Notes: a model not told the origin generated them from the sequence alone. Shown: positions 1 to 12,665, counted from the first letter of the stretch. The stretch: 64,000 nucleotides of DNA from Congeria kusceri (GCA_027627225.1 CM051034.1:48465081-48529080); one strand, 5' to 3'. Numbers and translations: made by a program.

Positions 1-470
1 TCACACCTAATAACCTTTTACAAAAATTTAATTGAACCCTCTCTAATGTCATAGACTCATTTAAGCCCCAGACCTCTGATCCATAGTTTAAAATAGGTAA
101 AACGAGCTGATCAAATAATTGTAGCTTGTTTTGTATAGAGATTAAAGGGAAGTTAATTAAGTATGAATTTAATTTAAAAACAGCTTTCGAAGCTTGACCT
201 GCAAGTGTGTCGAAAGTACTTGCAAATGATCCACCTGTAGTAAAAACTATTCCCAAATATGAAAAGGTTTTAACAATTTCTAATTCCTGGCCTTTATATA
301 AAAACTTAATATTTCTCCTTAACTGACCCGCTTTTTGAATATCATGACTTTGGTTTTAGCTGAGTTTACACATAGTTTCCATCTTTCACAGTATTCTTCT
401 AACAAACATAAGCCTTTCTGCAAGTCTGCAAGTTCTAGAACGATAATTACACGTCCGTTTTCGATTCCTT
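1..470 (-). mobile_element. Non-LTR retrotransposon fragment (C-terminal reverse transcriptase region)
   Basis: Read on the minus strand, this encodes the end of a non-LTR (LINE) reverse transcriptase. Around 1-335 the frame carries the typical block SYLGIVFTTGGSF, then QLFDQLVLPILNYGSEVWG, which lies after the catalytic palm in these elements. A second frame at about 340-440 carries DLQKGLCLLEEYCERWKLC, the segment that normally precedes it. The two frames meet near 335-342, where one base appears to be missing, so the element is frameshifted. The similarity stops near 450-470, and the left end runs off the window. It is a dead fragment lying within or beyond the downstream introns of receptor gene 1. 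Family level (jockey, CR1 or RTE-like) is not resolved. Confidence 0.8.
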
Positions 471-664
471 TCGTCTATCGCAACACCGTCCTGTGTGAAA
501 TTAATAGTATGATTTCTTGTCACAGTATTTTCATAGCATATCTGCTAGGCAACATTACAACTGAGATTAGTTGTTCAATGTAATTATGGCAGCGTTGTAA
601 AACAGATTTTTGTGCAGTTTGTCCAATATTATACTTAAGTAATGGTAATAAACTATTTACGCAC

Positions 665-3600
665 CTTTAATCCAATATACTGTAATTACCATTATGATAA
701 TTACTATTAGTAAAACTAATAACACAATGAAACAGATGGTATTTTGCACTTCAAAAGGTGTTCGTATCAGCGGTTTTCCTGAAAAAGAAATAATAACTGG
801 CATATACTAAATTATTATATACAGGAACATTTGTGCTAATTCTTGATAAGCAAATCTAACAAGACTGTTCTTCCATTATCTCGAAACATCTCGTTGATTC
901 AGTCAGACAATCACCGAGATAAAGAATACAACAAGATTAATATAAAACTATTAAAAAATTAAAATTCAAACAGTGGTTCCAACACATTCATGTAACAATT
1001 TTGCTTTGTATTTATGTAACATAACCTTGGCGTTCATTATATATAATTGATGTCGGCTTCAGTCTAGCCAACGTGAAAGTCAGACAATAGATATACCCGT
1101 TCGCGAGGTCATGATATACACATAATCTTGTGTGGTATACTTGGTTGATATGCTGGCTGTAAGGGAAGGTTCAGACGCAGTACTGAAAAAAAATATATTC
1201 GACTAATTTAGCACTTATGAACACATATCAGTGTAATGGAAAACTTTAATTAGTATCTGCAAGACAATCCTTTTACCTAAGTAAAACGTCATCGTACCGA
1301 AGCACACACAATTTACACCTTTTATGTATTTAATCTGATTAAATTGGTCATTGTCATTTTATTAGATAAAACAAAATGAACATAATATATAAAACGACAC
1401 AAATCACGTTAACATTTAAACGATAATGTAACTGAGTAGTTTAAAACCATCTTCAAAGCATAAGCATAGCTTATCTGAAATAATTATCTATGAATTGAGT
1501 TTACACGTTCAGTTAAATCAGTTAAATAAAAAACATAATATTTTACATTAGCGACGAAATGTTATATCTTTCACAAACAGGATTCTGAACATAGATACGG
1601 TCATAATGGGCATAGTTTTAATAGGAGAGCGATCTAAAGTAAAGGACTGTGTGGTAAAAAAATGTTTACGCGTCTCTGTTATCAATGAAAATGATGTAAT
1701 ACCAATATGAATAAGTAATAAAATGTTTGTTCACTAACGTTCATGTGCACATTGCATTTAAAGAAGCTATTTAAGATAAAATAATTTACATTTCGTGTTA
1801 TATTTATTTGTCATATATTTATATTAATTTAGTAGACCCATATAATAAAACAAATCCAAAATGAAAGTGACGTAGTTTAAGAATTTACATTGGATAATGC
1901 AGTAGTCCATACTTAAAAGCATGCGCATTTTAATGATTATTTACACTATACATAAATCATGAATATTTAAACAACGGTACCATTTGGAAATCTGGATTCA
2001 ATGTTAAGGTTCAAACTAAGGAATATCGAATATCAAAACAAACACCATATGTTTATAGTAAATATATATTTGTCCCTATTTCCAAATGACATACTTTTAC
2101 TGGCCGCAATGGATATAACACATTTTTAAAAAGGCATTTAAAACAAAAGTATTGCAAGAAGAATGCATTCATAGCACATAGTGTATTATCCTACTAATGC
2201 AATTACCAGGTTTACAACAACAATCGCTTACGTTTCTGTTGGACGACAGTTATCGGACGCTAGAGGTCTTGCGAATCCAGGCTGGCATACATTTGCGCAC
2301 GAATAATCTAGAAAACACCGATATTTTTATAATGAAAACCTATCTCAGCAAACAAACAATTTGAAATCAGCAGCTGTTGCAATCACATCTAGTTGATGCT
2401 ACCACAATCAACCAAATATAATACTCCAAAAATGTGTCTATTTTTACTTATAACTAGTCGTATGCCAGTGGAGCTTAGGCATGAAGGAATGTCACCACTT
2501 ACCTAATAAAAGTTCCTCACCATCAGGACATTCCTTTTTGAAGCAGGGTTTATTTTCATAAAAGCACATTTCCTCTGATTGCGCAGCATATCCATTCCTA
2601 GCGTCACATCGACAATATCCGTTAGTTTTTGTCAGCTCTCTATATGATAAATATCCACAGTCTATCTTGTGTACCTGCGCCGTACAGAGGTTTGTTTTCA
2701 CACTTGGACATTCGCTGTAAGTTGCGGACGACGAATTAAAGCGACCATTGAAACTGTTCCTTTTGAAACATGGCCAACAAAACACAGAAGTTATCTGTTT
2801 TTCTACAGAACTGCTTGCTCTGTATATATATATCCGAGGTTCTTCGCCTGAGAACAATACGAGAAAAATGTTATGTATGCATCTATTTGTATAAACTGCA
2901 TATAAGCTTCTCCATTGGAACTAGTTTTTGTTTTTGTTTAGGTCACTTAATGTACTTTATCGTTTCTGTAGGCCATTTAATGTACTTCATTTTTCACCTA
3001 ATGTGTACAAAACACAACAATTTTACAGTAGTAACGGTAACAGCCGCCCAGTCACACGAGATTTATTGATTGCCCAGATTCAATTACAATATGCAAAGAC
3101 TGACCGTAATATCTAACAGCGTGTAACATATGGGTGACTTCAAATGTAAACATTAATTTATGATGTATTCCTTAATTTCCTCAACAATTCAAGACTAAAT
3201 CAAAATGATGCACATTTTGAAATAAAATCACGTAAAATATATGCCATTTAAAAACTTGCAATGTGTCTTTATCATTTTAATAGGGTAATCTTCACGATGA
3301 ATGTTTCTTTAAAATTAAGCTAAACATTACCTGCTCGGCAAAAGATTTCCTGAGCACAAGCAACAACAAATGCTTCCTCGACATTAAGGTCTCTGGCACA
3401 GTGATACCTGGTGCCAAGTGGGCAGTTTTTCTGTTTTTCCTGGCAATACCACTGACAAGACCCGTATGTTGGACAGTAGCCGCTAAATTGTTGTATTTTC
3501 TGACAAAGTGGTTCACAGTCAACGCGATAATTTTTGTAAGAAACGCTTGCCTTGACAATGGTGGTCTGTAAATAGTAAACCGTATTTGAAGCTCACAATA

Positions 3601-3709
3601 TACACGATATGGATTTAAATACAATCATACGTAAAGCTTAGACGTTAACTCTTCCGCATTTATGTGGGGTAATCGTTAAAACTAATATCCAAACAAATAA
3701 AACACCCAT
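665..3709 (-). CDS. Receptor gene 1: cysteine-rich, single-pass membrane receptor (TNFR-like), 5' part
   Basis: Six exons are supported, in transcript order: 3709-3650 (tentative signal-peptide exon, MGVLFVWILVLTITPHKCGR), 3565-3331 (CRD1, with YCPTYGSCQWYC), 2847-2503 (CRD2, with CPSVKTNLC and GYCRCDARNGYAAQ), 2307-2232 (CRD3, with CANVCQPGFARP), 1182-1097 (Ser/Thr-rich stalk) and 778-665 (transmembrane exon, core FIVLLVLLIVIIIMVITVYW). All junctions are AG/GT and the phases agree (0, 1, 1, 2, 1, 1). CRD2, CRD3 and TM exons have the same lengths as in gene 2 (345, 76, 114 nt). CRD2 is about 80% identical to gene 2, while stalk and TM differ strongly. The cysteine spacing suggests a TNF-receptor-type ectodomain, but I cannot prove the family. 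The donor after the TM exon (phase 1) shows that the cytoplasmic part continues beyond the left edge. The signal-peptide exon is the least certain: its donor is weak and the first intron would be only about 84 bp. Confidence 0.72.
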
Positions 3710-3724
3710 GTTGTTACATTAACC

Positions 3725-3905
3725 ATTGTTAATCACATGACATCTAGCGGTTTTGTTACGCATCGATGGGTCAACATACTGCAACTGGTTTTGAAACATG
3801 ATATGCTTCATGTTTATGTCGATTAATATGCATGTACTAGTACCTCGTGACAAAACTAGCACGTGAAACGATCATACGATATATTGATCATATTGTAAAC
3901 ATCGC
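3725..3905 (-). promoter_or_regulatory. Conserved block directly upstream of the gene 1 signal-peptide exon
   Basis: This non-coding stretch lies just 5' of the proposed start codon of gene 1 and is clearly similar to 58.43-58.61 kb. Both contain the series 'ggttttgtta', 'actggttttg', 'catgtttatgtcg' or close variants, and 'gatcatacgatat'. Its position fits a promoter or 5' UTR copied with each receptor gene. No convincing TATA box was found. Regulatory function is an inference from position and similarity between copies. Confidence 0.3.
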
Positions 3906-4821
3906 ATATTATGATAATCAATTTACAAGCAAAATAGTACATATACCGGCATTTAAATGCACAATGCATTATTAAAATTTTTAGGAACCCATTTAACAGT
4001 TTTTTTAGGAAAAAAATAAAAAGCCAAGTAATTGTGTTTTTTTTTATTTAAGTCCCTTAGGATATTTCGTTTCCAATTTATGAATCCAATATTTTTTTTT
4101 AAGTCGTCCCACGTCATTTTCAATTATATTTATATGCATAAAACTTAAGTCATTAAGATCATGGTCTTTTGTTTAAAAGTGAGTTGCAGTAAGCGTAGTA
4201 ACGTAGGACTTTCAAAACATAGCTTTTGAAAAAATGTTGTTGACAATTTAGGGCTTTTAAATGCAATAACATGCCCAAACTGGTGAAGTATTATAGTAGT
4301 GGGAGAATTAGATAATTTGCGTAAATCCGAATATTTAGTAATAATATTACCAATTTATGAAAGTAATGGGTTATATTCAATAACAAATGGTATTTTTTTG
4401 TTGCCAGTGTGTTGATGTGAAGGCAAAAGTACTTCCTCTTGTGTTATTGTTTTTATTTTATTAAAGGCTTATTCTAAAATCGCTTGAGGGTAGTTTCTAA
4501 CCATCGAATCACACAACAAATGGATTGTAATATTTAAAACACTGACATCGGAGCATGCCCTTCAATATCTTTTAATTTGGATGTAAGCAATCTCATTCTT
4601 GCATGATTGCGGATGACAGGATCTGAAATAAACATACTGGTATTTCGTATTTCAATATTTCATACTGGTGAATAGTTGTCGATATAAAATGCGCTGTAGT
4701 TGAAATACTTATTTTCGAATCAATTGAGATGTCACAATCAGAAAACTGGAACATTAGTTTCACAAATATTGTAAGTGAAAATTGAATATGGGGTGATAGG
4801 TGTTATTATAATAAGTGACTT

Positions 4822-7800
4822 AATGAAGCGCATTTTAGGACTGGGCCAAATTCATAATAATATTATATGCCATACGAAAAAGAAATGAAACAAACTGCTA
4901 ACGATATACCAACAGTGCACTAATTATATGCTGTTTAGTACACTATTGCAGTGTAGAGTTAGTATAGCAGTGAAACGTATACCATTTGAGCAGTAATCGC
5001 ATACTGCATTGGGATATATTCATAGTATAGCATTAACGTGTGCAAGTGACACGAGTCCATCTATAGTATAGCAATAAACTTTATTCTCAACTGCAGTTCG
5101 TCATTAGTTTACCATTGAAGTTCGAAACCGTCCATCCACGTGTTGTATGTATAGCATTGTATTTTGTCCGCGTTGAGTACTAAGCATCAATTTGTGTTAG
5201 TATAGTATTGAAATTAATATATTTACAAGAGCATTTATCAGTGTGCCATTAGTATAGCATTGAACGCTGGGTATTAGTGGTAAACGCTAGGCGTCCAAAA
5301 TTGTTTAGTTCAGGTAACATGGCCAAACAAATAGGGTCGGTAGATCGGGATTCTTGTGTTTGTGTAAGAAAAAGATCAACTTAATGATAAATATTCAATG
5401 CGGGGTTATTATGGTGTTATCCTAGATCCTTAGTTTCAGCTGACAATATTTACGACAAGAAAATGCTTATACCAAAAAGAATGTAGTGAAAAATATGACC
5501 AAAAGGAAAACACAATTTCGACGAGCTCCATAAAATATTCTACGATCGGAGCAATTTTTCATAGTCGGTCGGATGACTTGAAACAAACATATTTGTACGT
5601 CGTAGAAAAGCATTGCAAATATTAATTAACGAAAACAAATTGGGTTTTTAACATAACTAATGTAGTTTTTTAAGTTGTTTGCTACAGATATGTTACAATT
5701 TCATCATCAAAGACAAAACATATGATCATCAGATCTATCATTTTCAAACCTTCGCAATGTGTTTTCTTAAGATTCATGCCTGCGACAAGTCCCATAACCC
5801 TGGCTTACATTATTTCAGAATTATTGCTTATTTAAAACTTATAAAATGTGGATAAAGTTTGTACGAAATGAACATTTGTCTGAAACTGTTCCACATACAA
5901 GCCCCAAACTTTCAGTCCCTGCTAATAGTCATAAGACATATGCCAGTGACAAGTCCAATAACCATTGCTTAAAGTATTACAGCAGACATGGCGAAAGACC
6001 ACAGGCCCGCCGGACATTGCCGCTAAAAAGATGGTCAAACGACCGGTTGTAAAATCCAAGATGCCGGATTTACGCTCCGGCAATTTTTTTCGTATCAGTA
6101 AATATAATATACTATGTATTGTAAACTCGATTTAGGCCGGTAAAATTTGCAACTGGCCGGAAATATTACCCTTTCGTAGGACAGTCAGACCTGTAAATTC
6201 TGACATTCTGTTACAAAATTATTTAGAGATTAATGATCAGGCCAAAACAAACAATTTCAGTCTTTCGGGCAACCCGACCCTACAAAGCGAAAACCCATCG
6301 ACCCTAAATGTTTTGTTTTCCGTGAAATACGTATTCGTCAAATTTTAGAATATGCTCAATGGTTTTTGATCGAAATGTGTCATTCCAAAACAGCACAACT
6401 CAATCCTGACCCTACCTAACTTGTTTGTGACCGTTGCCCTAAACACGCAATTTATATATTTGGCCTTAGTTGCTAGTATCCATGATGCGATAATCACCTT
6501 AAGTTATCCGCAAACACTAACATCTTGAATACGTTTGTTTTAGTATAGGTATTTTCTTGTAATCCTAGTTGGTATAACACTTCAATTACGGACCGAAAAC
6601 GATATCGCAAGAAACACAAAATTTTTATCAATCGCAAAGAATTTGACCACTTGTTATCGGTGCAAATTTATTACTTCATTTAATATTTCTCATCCTACAA
6701 GTTAAAGCAACGTTTATAGAAGAACTGTGTTTCTTCGCAAGCGGTTTAACTCAAGTTTCTCTGCTACCCATCAACCGATTTGAATATAATTTTCCAGATT
6801 TGAATATAATAACAGATTAACCAGAATCTCATTGCGCATATAACTATAACATTTGTTTCTTTCCATTTGATGGAATATACCAAATATTGCGATTTAAACG
6901 AAAATCTACCTGTTGTTTGAACGACATTCTGCTGTTATATTAACAGCGTAAGGTAGTACAACTCTCATCATTTCCCGCGTGTTGTTTTTTCTAAGATCGG
7001 CCGATATCGGTGACTGTCGGAAAATTTCGTTACTCAGTTCGTAATATGCCGGGTTTTTTCTGATTCTTGTCGAAAACATGATATTTTAATAGAAGTACAT
7101 TCTTTTATATAAGCACAATATTTTATACATGTTAGTATCATATATATTCTTCTTACGAAAGGCAAACAGATAAATATATCGACATAATTAACAATTGATA
7201 GAAATCGAAACCGAAAGTCACATATTTTTCGTGGTATAAAAAAAACAACTGTCAAAGGAACCTTATAAATACGAGTAAAAAGGGAATGATTATTGAAAAC
7301 AAACATCGGAGCCATATAAATAACCGTTACCAGATCGTAAATATGATGAATCAGCTTGAATCCTGATAATAAGGAGATGAAACACATGTAAGTAAGACAA
7401 GGAATTTAAAGAATTGTTTTTTTATTCTGAAATTTCTAAATATATTAATATTTGTATATCAAATCAGAACGTAATTCATTATAGAAAAATGTGATACTTG
7501 TTATTTCAATGCTTGAACTACGAAATTGTATTGGTTAAATGTGTAATTATTATATTACTATAAGTCATATTATTTACATGTATTTGTGTTTGTCCATATT
7601 TCTATATATACATGTAAGTAAATGAACATACAAGTCATGAAGTACACGTATGTGTCCGTCCATTAGTTTTGAAGCCTCAAGCCGCTTTAATAGTTAATAT
7701 GTGTGGCGTTTTGCTTATGAATGTGTGCACAAGTGTTTCTTCATGATCAGCATACTAATAAGCATCCATTCAGTAATTACACAGTTTGGACATGTTTTTA

Positions 7801-10720
7801 CCTAACACTGAAAAGTATGGCTTACTAGGTTTGGTTGCAAATATACTGGAATGTTTTGTATGTATATTGTTCAATATGTAGTCGAAAACAATCAGTTATT
7901 TGATTGTTTTAAAATTATTTTTAAAGCTGAAAGAAGAGATTTGCCACAAATCACTCAGAATGCTTCTCTGGGGGTCAAACCTGGTGCTCAGCACTGTACA
8001 CATGTTTTTCTGACTGTGCCAGTTGGTGAAAATGCAGCCTAAATTACCAGCATATACAGCCTCAATTACCAGCATAAACATTGTTGACATGAAGATGATT
8101 GGGGGGAAAAAAGATAATAAATAAGTCACTTATAGTCGATGAACGATGTATTGTCCCAGAGCTGAAAACTGGGTAGGGTGTGGGTGGCAATTTGTGTACC
8201 CCCAGGGAACTGAATTTTGGATTAAAAAAAGGGTTGTTTAACTGAAATAATAACTTTTAATTATTATATTTTTAGTTTAAATGGTATTAAACTTGAAATG
8301 CATACATTATGTCACATCTAATAATTATTGTTGTGGAATTGCCTAAATTAAGCTGTCTATTTTTAAGGTGTATGATCGATTTTCTTCACTTTTTCAAAAG
8401 GTATACGATACATTTGTTTCTAACATTTTTTTATTTTATTCAAATATATGTCATAGATGAAAAATAAATATAAAGACTTAAGGGAACAAACATATCAGCC
8501 CAGGAAAACCAAAATCTTTTAGAAAACATATTATTTTATGTGTTCTTTCAGCTTCATGTTTAGCTTCCATAGAAAATTGATAAATATCAATATTTTTAAC
8601 TTCTTTAACGCCGTATGTTGCCTTATTTTATAATCTTCAATCATTACTTGTATAAAAGACATATTTGCTGCTATAATTAACTTAGGATTTTTTTTACATC
8701 CATAGAGGCAAATGAATTTTGATGAAAAATGGAAAGAGGGGCTGTCCTGAGCATTTAAAAAACAACATATTTTGCATGGTAAGCCACCCTCAAAATTTGT
8801 AATAAGATCAGTGATGCAATACAGATAATGGAAATAATATTTCAAATTAGGTTTGGGATATTGCCCGTTAGAGTTGTACTACCTTAACAGATAAGCCATT
8901 CAAACTAATATCAGCTTGTAGGACTATTTTAATGTATAGTTTATGATCGTTCAGGACATCGAGACTTCAGTCGCAAAAACCTAGCCGAAACAAACACAAC
9001 TGGCCATCGCTTTAGTAGCAAAAATCATCGCTCTCGATGTACATTTCTGACGTTATTGTTTTTTCGATTTTTCGAAAAGCTTGAATTGTTTGGTAGAAAA
9101 AATAAACGTGGAGAAATTGACAATTTTTATGCTGTTGTTTTGTTGAATTGTGTACGGATTTATTTCAAATACGATTTAGGATTATTTCAAAGCATAGACT
9201 GTTAGTGAGTGTTCACTAATATAGATCTATATAACAAAACTGACAGACTTCTGCTCTTTGCATGTTTGTAAACATTAAGAAACTGCTATTAAGTTAAAAT
9301 GATGTATTTTTTGCAGCAGATCTCCAGACATTTTAATCGAAACGTTAAACCTTTAGCAATATAATGTAAACTCATAACTCTGGATTTGCTTTAACTAAAA
9401 TGCTAAACCTAAGAGTTTAAATTTGTATTGAATTATCTGGACCTCGAAAGGAATATTATCGGAAGATGGTACTTGGAAAGATGGACGGCCAGTTGTTTAA
9501 CATTCTTTAAGAAAATTCAAGTTGTGAATTGTTCAGTAATTATGTTCTTGAAAATAAATTCATCATACGATAGACATGGCTTTAGAGGTTAGTGATTGTT
9601 GTAGATGTTGCATTGTTAGTTGTTTTAGCGTCTACATCTATCAAACATTTGATCGCTATTCGAGTAGTCTCTCCTATGCAATCTTGAACGAAACCGACAG
9701 GCTTAGTTAGTGATAGCATAATGCGGGAAAAAGCCCCATAATGACAGTGTAGCCCATCATTTGTGTTAACATATATAGTAAAAAAACGCATTAAGGCAGT
9801 TAGTAAGTGTGCACTTTCGCAGTTATGAATAGTTGAACAGACAATTTTGAATAAAAGCTAAAACGAAAAGGCCCTTTGTTACCGGTTGATATATGTAAAT
9901 AGTACAAATATTAGGTTATCAATTGTCATTTTTACACTTTGACCAGATAGAAAGTTAACATATTGGAAAATTAACATTTACCCTGTGTGTACATGTATAA
10001 TGTGTTAATTGGATAGATCTATCACAGTTGATATTGTTATTTATGTTAGCATTATATTTATTTAATTATTTATGTAATTTATGTTTGTTATAAGTTTCAT
10101 TTCATAAACCATTGTCATGTGATTTACATGCTAGTAACGGCCCATGATTGGAAATAATTGTTATTATATTATATCTATTATATTCCATTAATACGATCCG
10201 CATTTTAAACACTGATTAGGCTGACCTTAAAAAAGTTTTTTGTTTGGAGTTACCATACCTATTCACGAATTCCCAGAGATTCCACTTTTGTTTTGGCTTT
10301 TCATGATTCTGTTTAATAAAAATCCCTCAATGTACACTATGGGTGTATTGAAATAAAAAATAATATCCCTTCCTACCTAATCCTACCCACCTACACAATT
10401 CTGGGTCGGGTAACTACAAACATAATGTTTAAATGTCATCCTTATAATATATGTGTTTTTTATTTTTATTTTTAGTATTAGTAGGTTGTTACTATAGTAT
10501 TACCCTCTTTTGCATGTCAATTTTTTTACTAATTGTATACTAACGATATACAGTAGATCGATATTGTCAGTAGTTTGATAACAATATAGTATTAGTAGTT
10601 TGTTAGCGTAGTATTAACCTCATTTGCATGTCATTTTTTGCTAATTATATACTAACGATGTATAGTATAGGATTAGTTGTTTGTTATAGTCTATTGTTAC
10701 CCTGTTTTTTTCGTAAGGGA
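4822..10720. other. Long non-coding stretch present only upstream of gene 1
   Basis: The duplicated flank seen at 39.39-39.43 kb ('gaagcgcat..ggactggg..aaat..ataat..atatgccat') occurs here split: its first half ends near 4860 and its second half starts near 10,730. About 5.9 kb therefore separates sequences that are adjacent in the other copy, which points to an insertion here or a deletion there. I see no gene in it. It holds degenerate short repeats at both ends, a small hairpin at about 6053-6080 (GCCGGA / TCCGGC) and AT-rich filler. Several short open frames have no recognisable product. Confidence 0.5.
4900..5290. repeat. Degenerate short tandem repeat with TAGTATAGCA(T/G)TGAA core
   Basis: The phrase 'agtatagca' followed by 'ttga', 'gtgaa' or similar recurs irregularly about every 50-80 bases. 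A related pattern ('tatagtatta', 'gtagtattaac', 'tatagtatagga') occurs at about 10,480-10,690, at the other end of the extra DNA. Copies are degraded, so the unit length is uncertain. Confidence 0.45.
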
Positions 10721-10924
10721 ATTATATGCATGCCATCTAACAATATTAACAATATTGTATGATTAAATGCACGTTTTTTTCAAGAAATACTCGTTTAGTT
10801 TACCCATAAACAGTGAAGCAAATTAATTTTTCTTAAGAAACTCTTTTACGGTTTGCTGTAACTTTCAATAATAAATCGTGCAGTTTGTTTATATAATAGT
10901 TTGCTTTATAAATATTTATCTCCA

Positions 10925-11060
10925 GTTATTTTGTTGACCAGAAGGCCATTGGACATGGTCTGATTTTAACTGGGTGAACCTTATGTTGACCTCTGCGAAC
11001 GCTTCGGTCAACTTGAGTCTCACCAGTGAACATCAGACCATGTCCAATCGTCATCCAGTC
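10925..11060. repeat. Nested inverted-repeat element
   Basis: Outer arms 10,946-10,964 and 11,032-11,050 are complementary at 18 of 19 positions (core GGACATGGTCTGAT). Inside them a second hairpin pairs GTTGACC near 10,985 with GGTCAAC near 11,006. A version at 58.36-58.42 kb keeps 'ggccattgga' and 'tccaattgcc' but has lost the middle. It is probably a small MITE carried along by the tandem duplication. Confidence 0.6.
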
Positions 11061-11091
11061 AATAATTGTATAACACTATATAATTACATAC

Positions 11092-11148
11092 CAGCAGTAT
11101 AAGTTGCAATCTCAGAATCGCCATCGATCTATGACATGCCATTATTAC
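11092..11148 (-). pseudogene. Dead copy of the 57-nt exon
   Basis: Bounded by 'tttttcag' before and 'gtatgt' after on the minus strand, 57 nt long, and aligned with the intact exon at 58,683-58,739. The frame used by that exon hits TAG after 'ATGTCA', so this copy cannot encode the peptide. It lies in block A, upstream of receptor gene 1. Confidence 0.6.
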
Positions 11149-11586
11149 CTGAAAAACATCAACATTAACATATGCTATTGTCTAAATAAATATTAAATTT
11201 AACTATTATTAAAATATGTTAAGATACGTGTAATACATACTTAATTTTGAAGATACAAAATGACCTTTGATGAATTCATTAGAAAACACATGTATTTCGT
11301 ATTATTAACCCTTCAAATGAGTGTGTACAAATTCACTGACGAACATTCGCGCTCTTCCCAAGAACAACACTTTGCCCCAGCATTAACTGGATATTAGTTC
11401 AGTTAAATCTAGCTACGTCGCTTTCCAAAACATTATCTTTAGTAAATAACAAATTTTATTTGATATGTTTTAATTTCTTGTCGACATATTAATTGGACGG
11501 GTAGTTATTGATGTAAACATGGCATACTATCATATGAATTATATACGACTGAGTATTTAGTTTATTGTACAGTACTATTATCAACA

Positions 11587-11862
11587 ATTGAGGCGCGTCG
11601 TGGGAAAGCCGGTCTTAATGCATGTGCGTAAAGTGTCGTCCCGGATTAGCCTGTGCAGTCCGCAAAGGCCAATCCAGGACGGTCCAGGACGGCTAATCCA
11701 GGACAGTGGATTAATTATTAGAAGAGACTTTCTTGAAACAGAAAATACCATAAAGCGGAAAATGCCATCCCGGACTAGCCTGTGCGGACTGCACAGGCTG
11801 ATACGGGATGATTCTTTACGCACATGCATTAAGTCCGGTTTCCCGACGACGCGCCTCAATTA
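11587..11862. mobile_element. GC-rich hairpin MITE with terminal inverted repeats
   Basis: Terminal inverted repeats start 'attgaggcgcgtcg' at the left and end 'cgacgcgcctcaat' at the right. The inner parts also pair: 'ttaatgcatgtgcgtaaag' with 'ctttacgcacatgcattaa', and each half holds a shorter palindrome around 'gcctgtgc(a/g)g'. There is no coding capacity; the open frames on both strands are mirror images created by the palindrome. Closely similar GC-rich elements are common in dreissenid mussel DNA as I remember it. It is absent from the matching point of block A copy 2. Confidence 0.85.
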
Positions 11863-11871
11863 TATTTTATA

Positions 11872-12190
11872 GCACTGTATATAATAGGCCCGGTAGAGCG
11901 CTGGACTGTCAATCCGGGTATCTTTAGTTCGAACCCTAGCCCCGACACATAACTTGTGTGGGGAATGGTCAATCCATTTTTTATACGGCCATTCTACCCC
12001 TACCTCTGATTCAAGTAGGGCAGTTGTAAGTTTCTGGCATAGGTATGAGCACTTAGTACTTGTCAACCGCTTAGATCGGCGAAGCTTGCCCAGTAAAAGT
12101 TTCAGTATGTTAACTGACCGCCGTGATATGAGTTAAATACTGTTAAAAACGGCGAAAAATCCAAACAAATAAAGAAAACCAAACAATATA
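11872..12190 (+). mobile_element. tRNA-derived SINE with Meta-like core
   Basis: The head (about 11,886-11,955) is tRNA-like: 'cccggtagagcgctgga' is an A box, 'gactgtcaatc' looks like an Asp (GTC) anticodon arm and 'agttcgaaccct' is a B box. The body near 12,060-12,165 has 'ttaactgaccgccgtgatat' and 'actgttaaaaacggcg', which resembles the conserved core of mollusc Meta-type SINEs. The 3' end is A-rich. The tRNA head is not a functional tRNA gene because the arms do not pair properly. Confidence 0.75.
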
Positions 12191-12544
12191 TAATACAAAG
12201 TTTAACTTCCATTAAATAATCTACTTGAGTGAAGTACACACAAGAAGAAAAGAATCAAATGGTACTGCTTTCGAATTCATGAAACTGCTTAAGGTTTGTT
12301 CTTACCCCTTTTCAGTCAATCAAAATCTCACTATAAACGTAGACAGAAAATGTTACAATAAACTTTCCATTATGCATTTAGCCAACTTAATGATTGATTT
12401 AAAGAGACTACATCAACGACATATTGGTTTCCTACTGCACTATAAATAATATTAGATGACAGAAATACGCTGTACTAAGACATGTACATTCTATTAGAAT
12501 TAATAATATATTACATAATAAGATATTTGATAAAACCAAATCAA

Positions 12545-12665
12545 CAAAAATGTATGAAAAAAATTAAAACCTCATACGGGTATCGAACTCACGACTTAGG
12601 AGCCATACGGAGAAATAGCCATAGACAACGCTTTTACCAAATGCGCTATTCTGCTTTGTAAGGAA
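12545..12665 (-). mobile_element. tRNA-derived SINE, short copy
   Basis: On the minus strand 'agcgcatttggtaaaagcg' gives an A box and 'gtgagttcgatacccgt' a B box about 45 bases later, followed by a T-rich tail. It is absent at the matching point of block A copy 2, so it inserted after the duplication. The acceptor stem cannot form, so I do not call a tRNA gene. Confidence 0.6.

Noticed and set aside
11581..11872. Overlapping open frames on both strands, 92 and 94 codons
   Set aside because: They are mirror products of the palindromic MITE.
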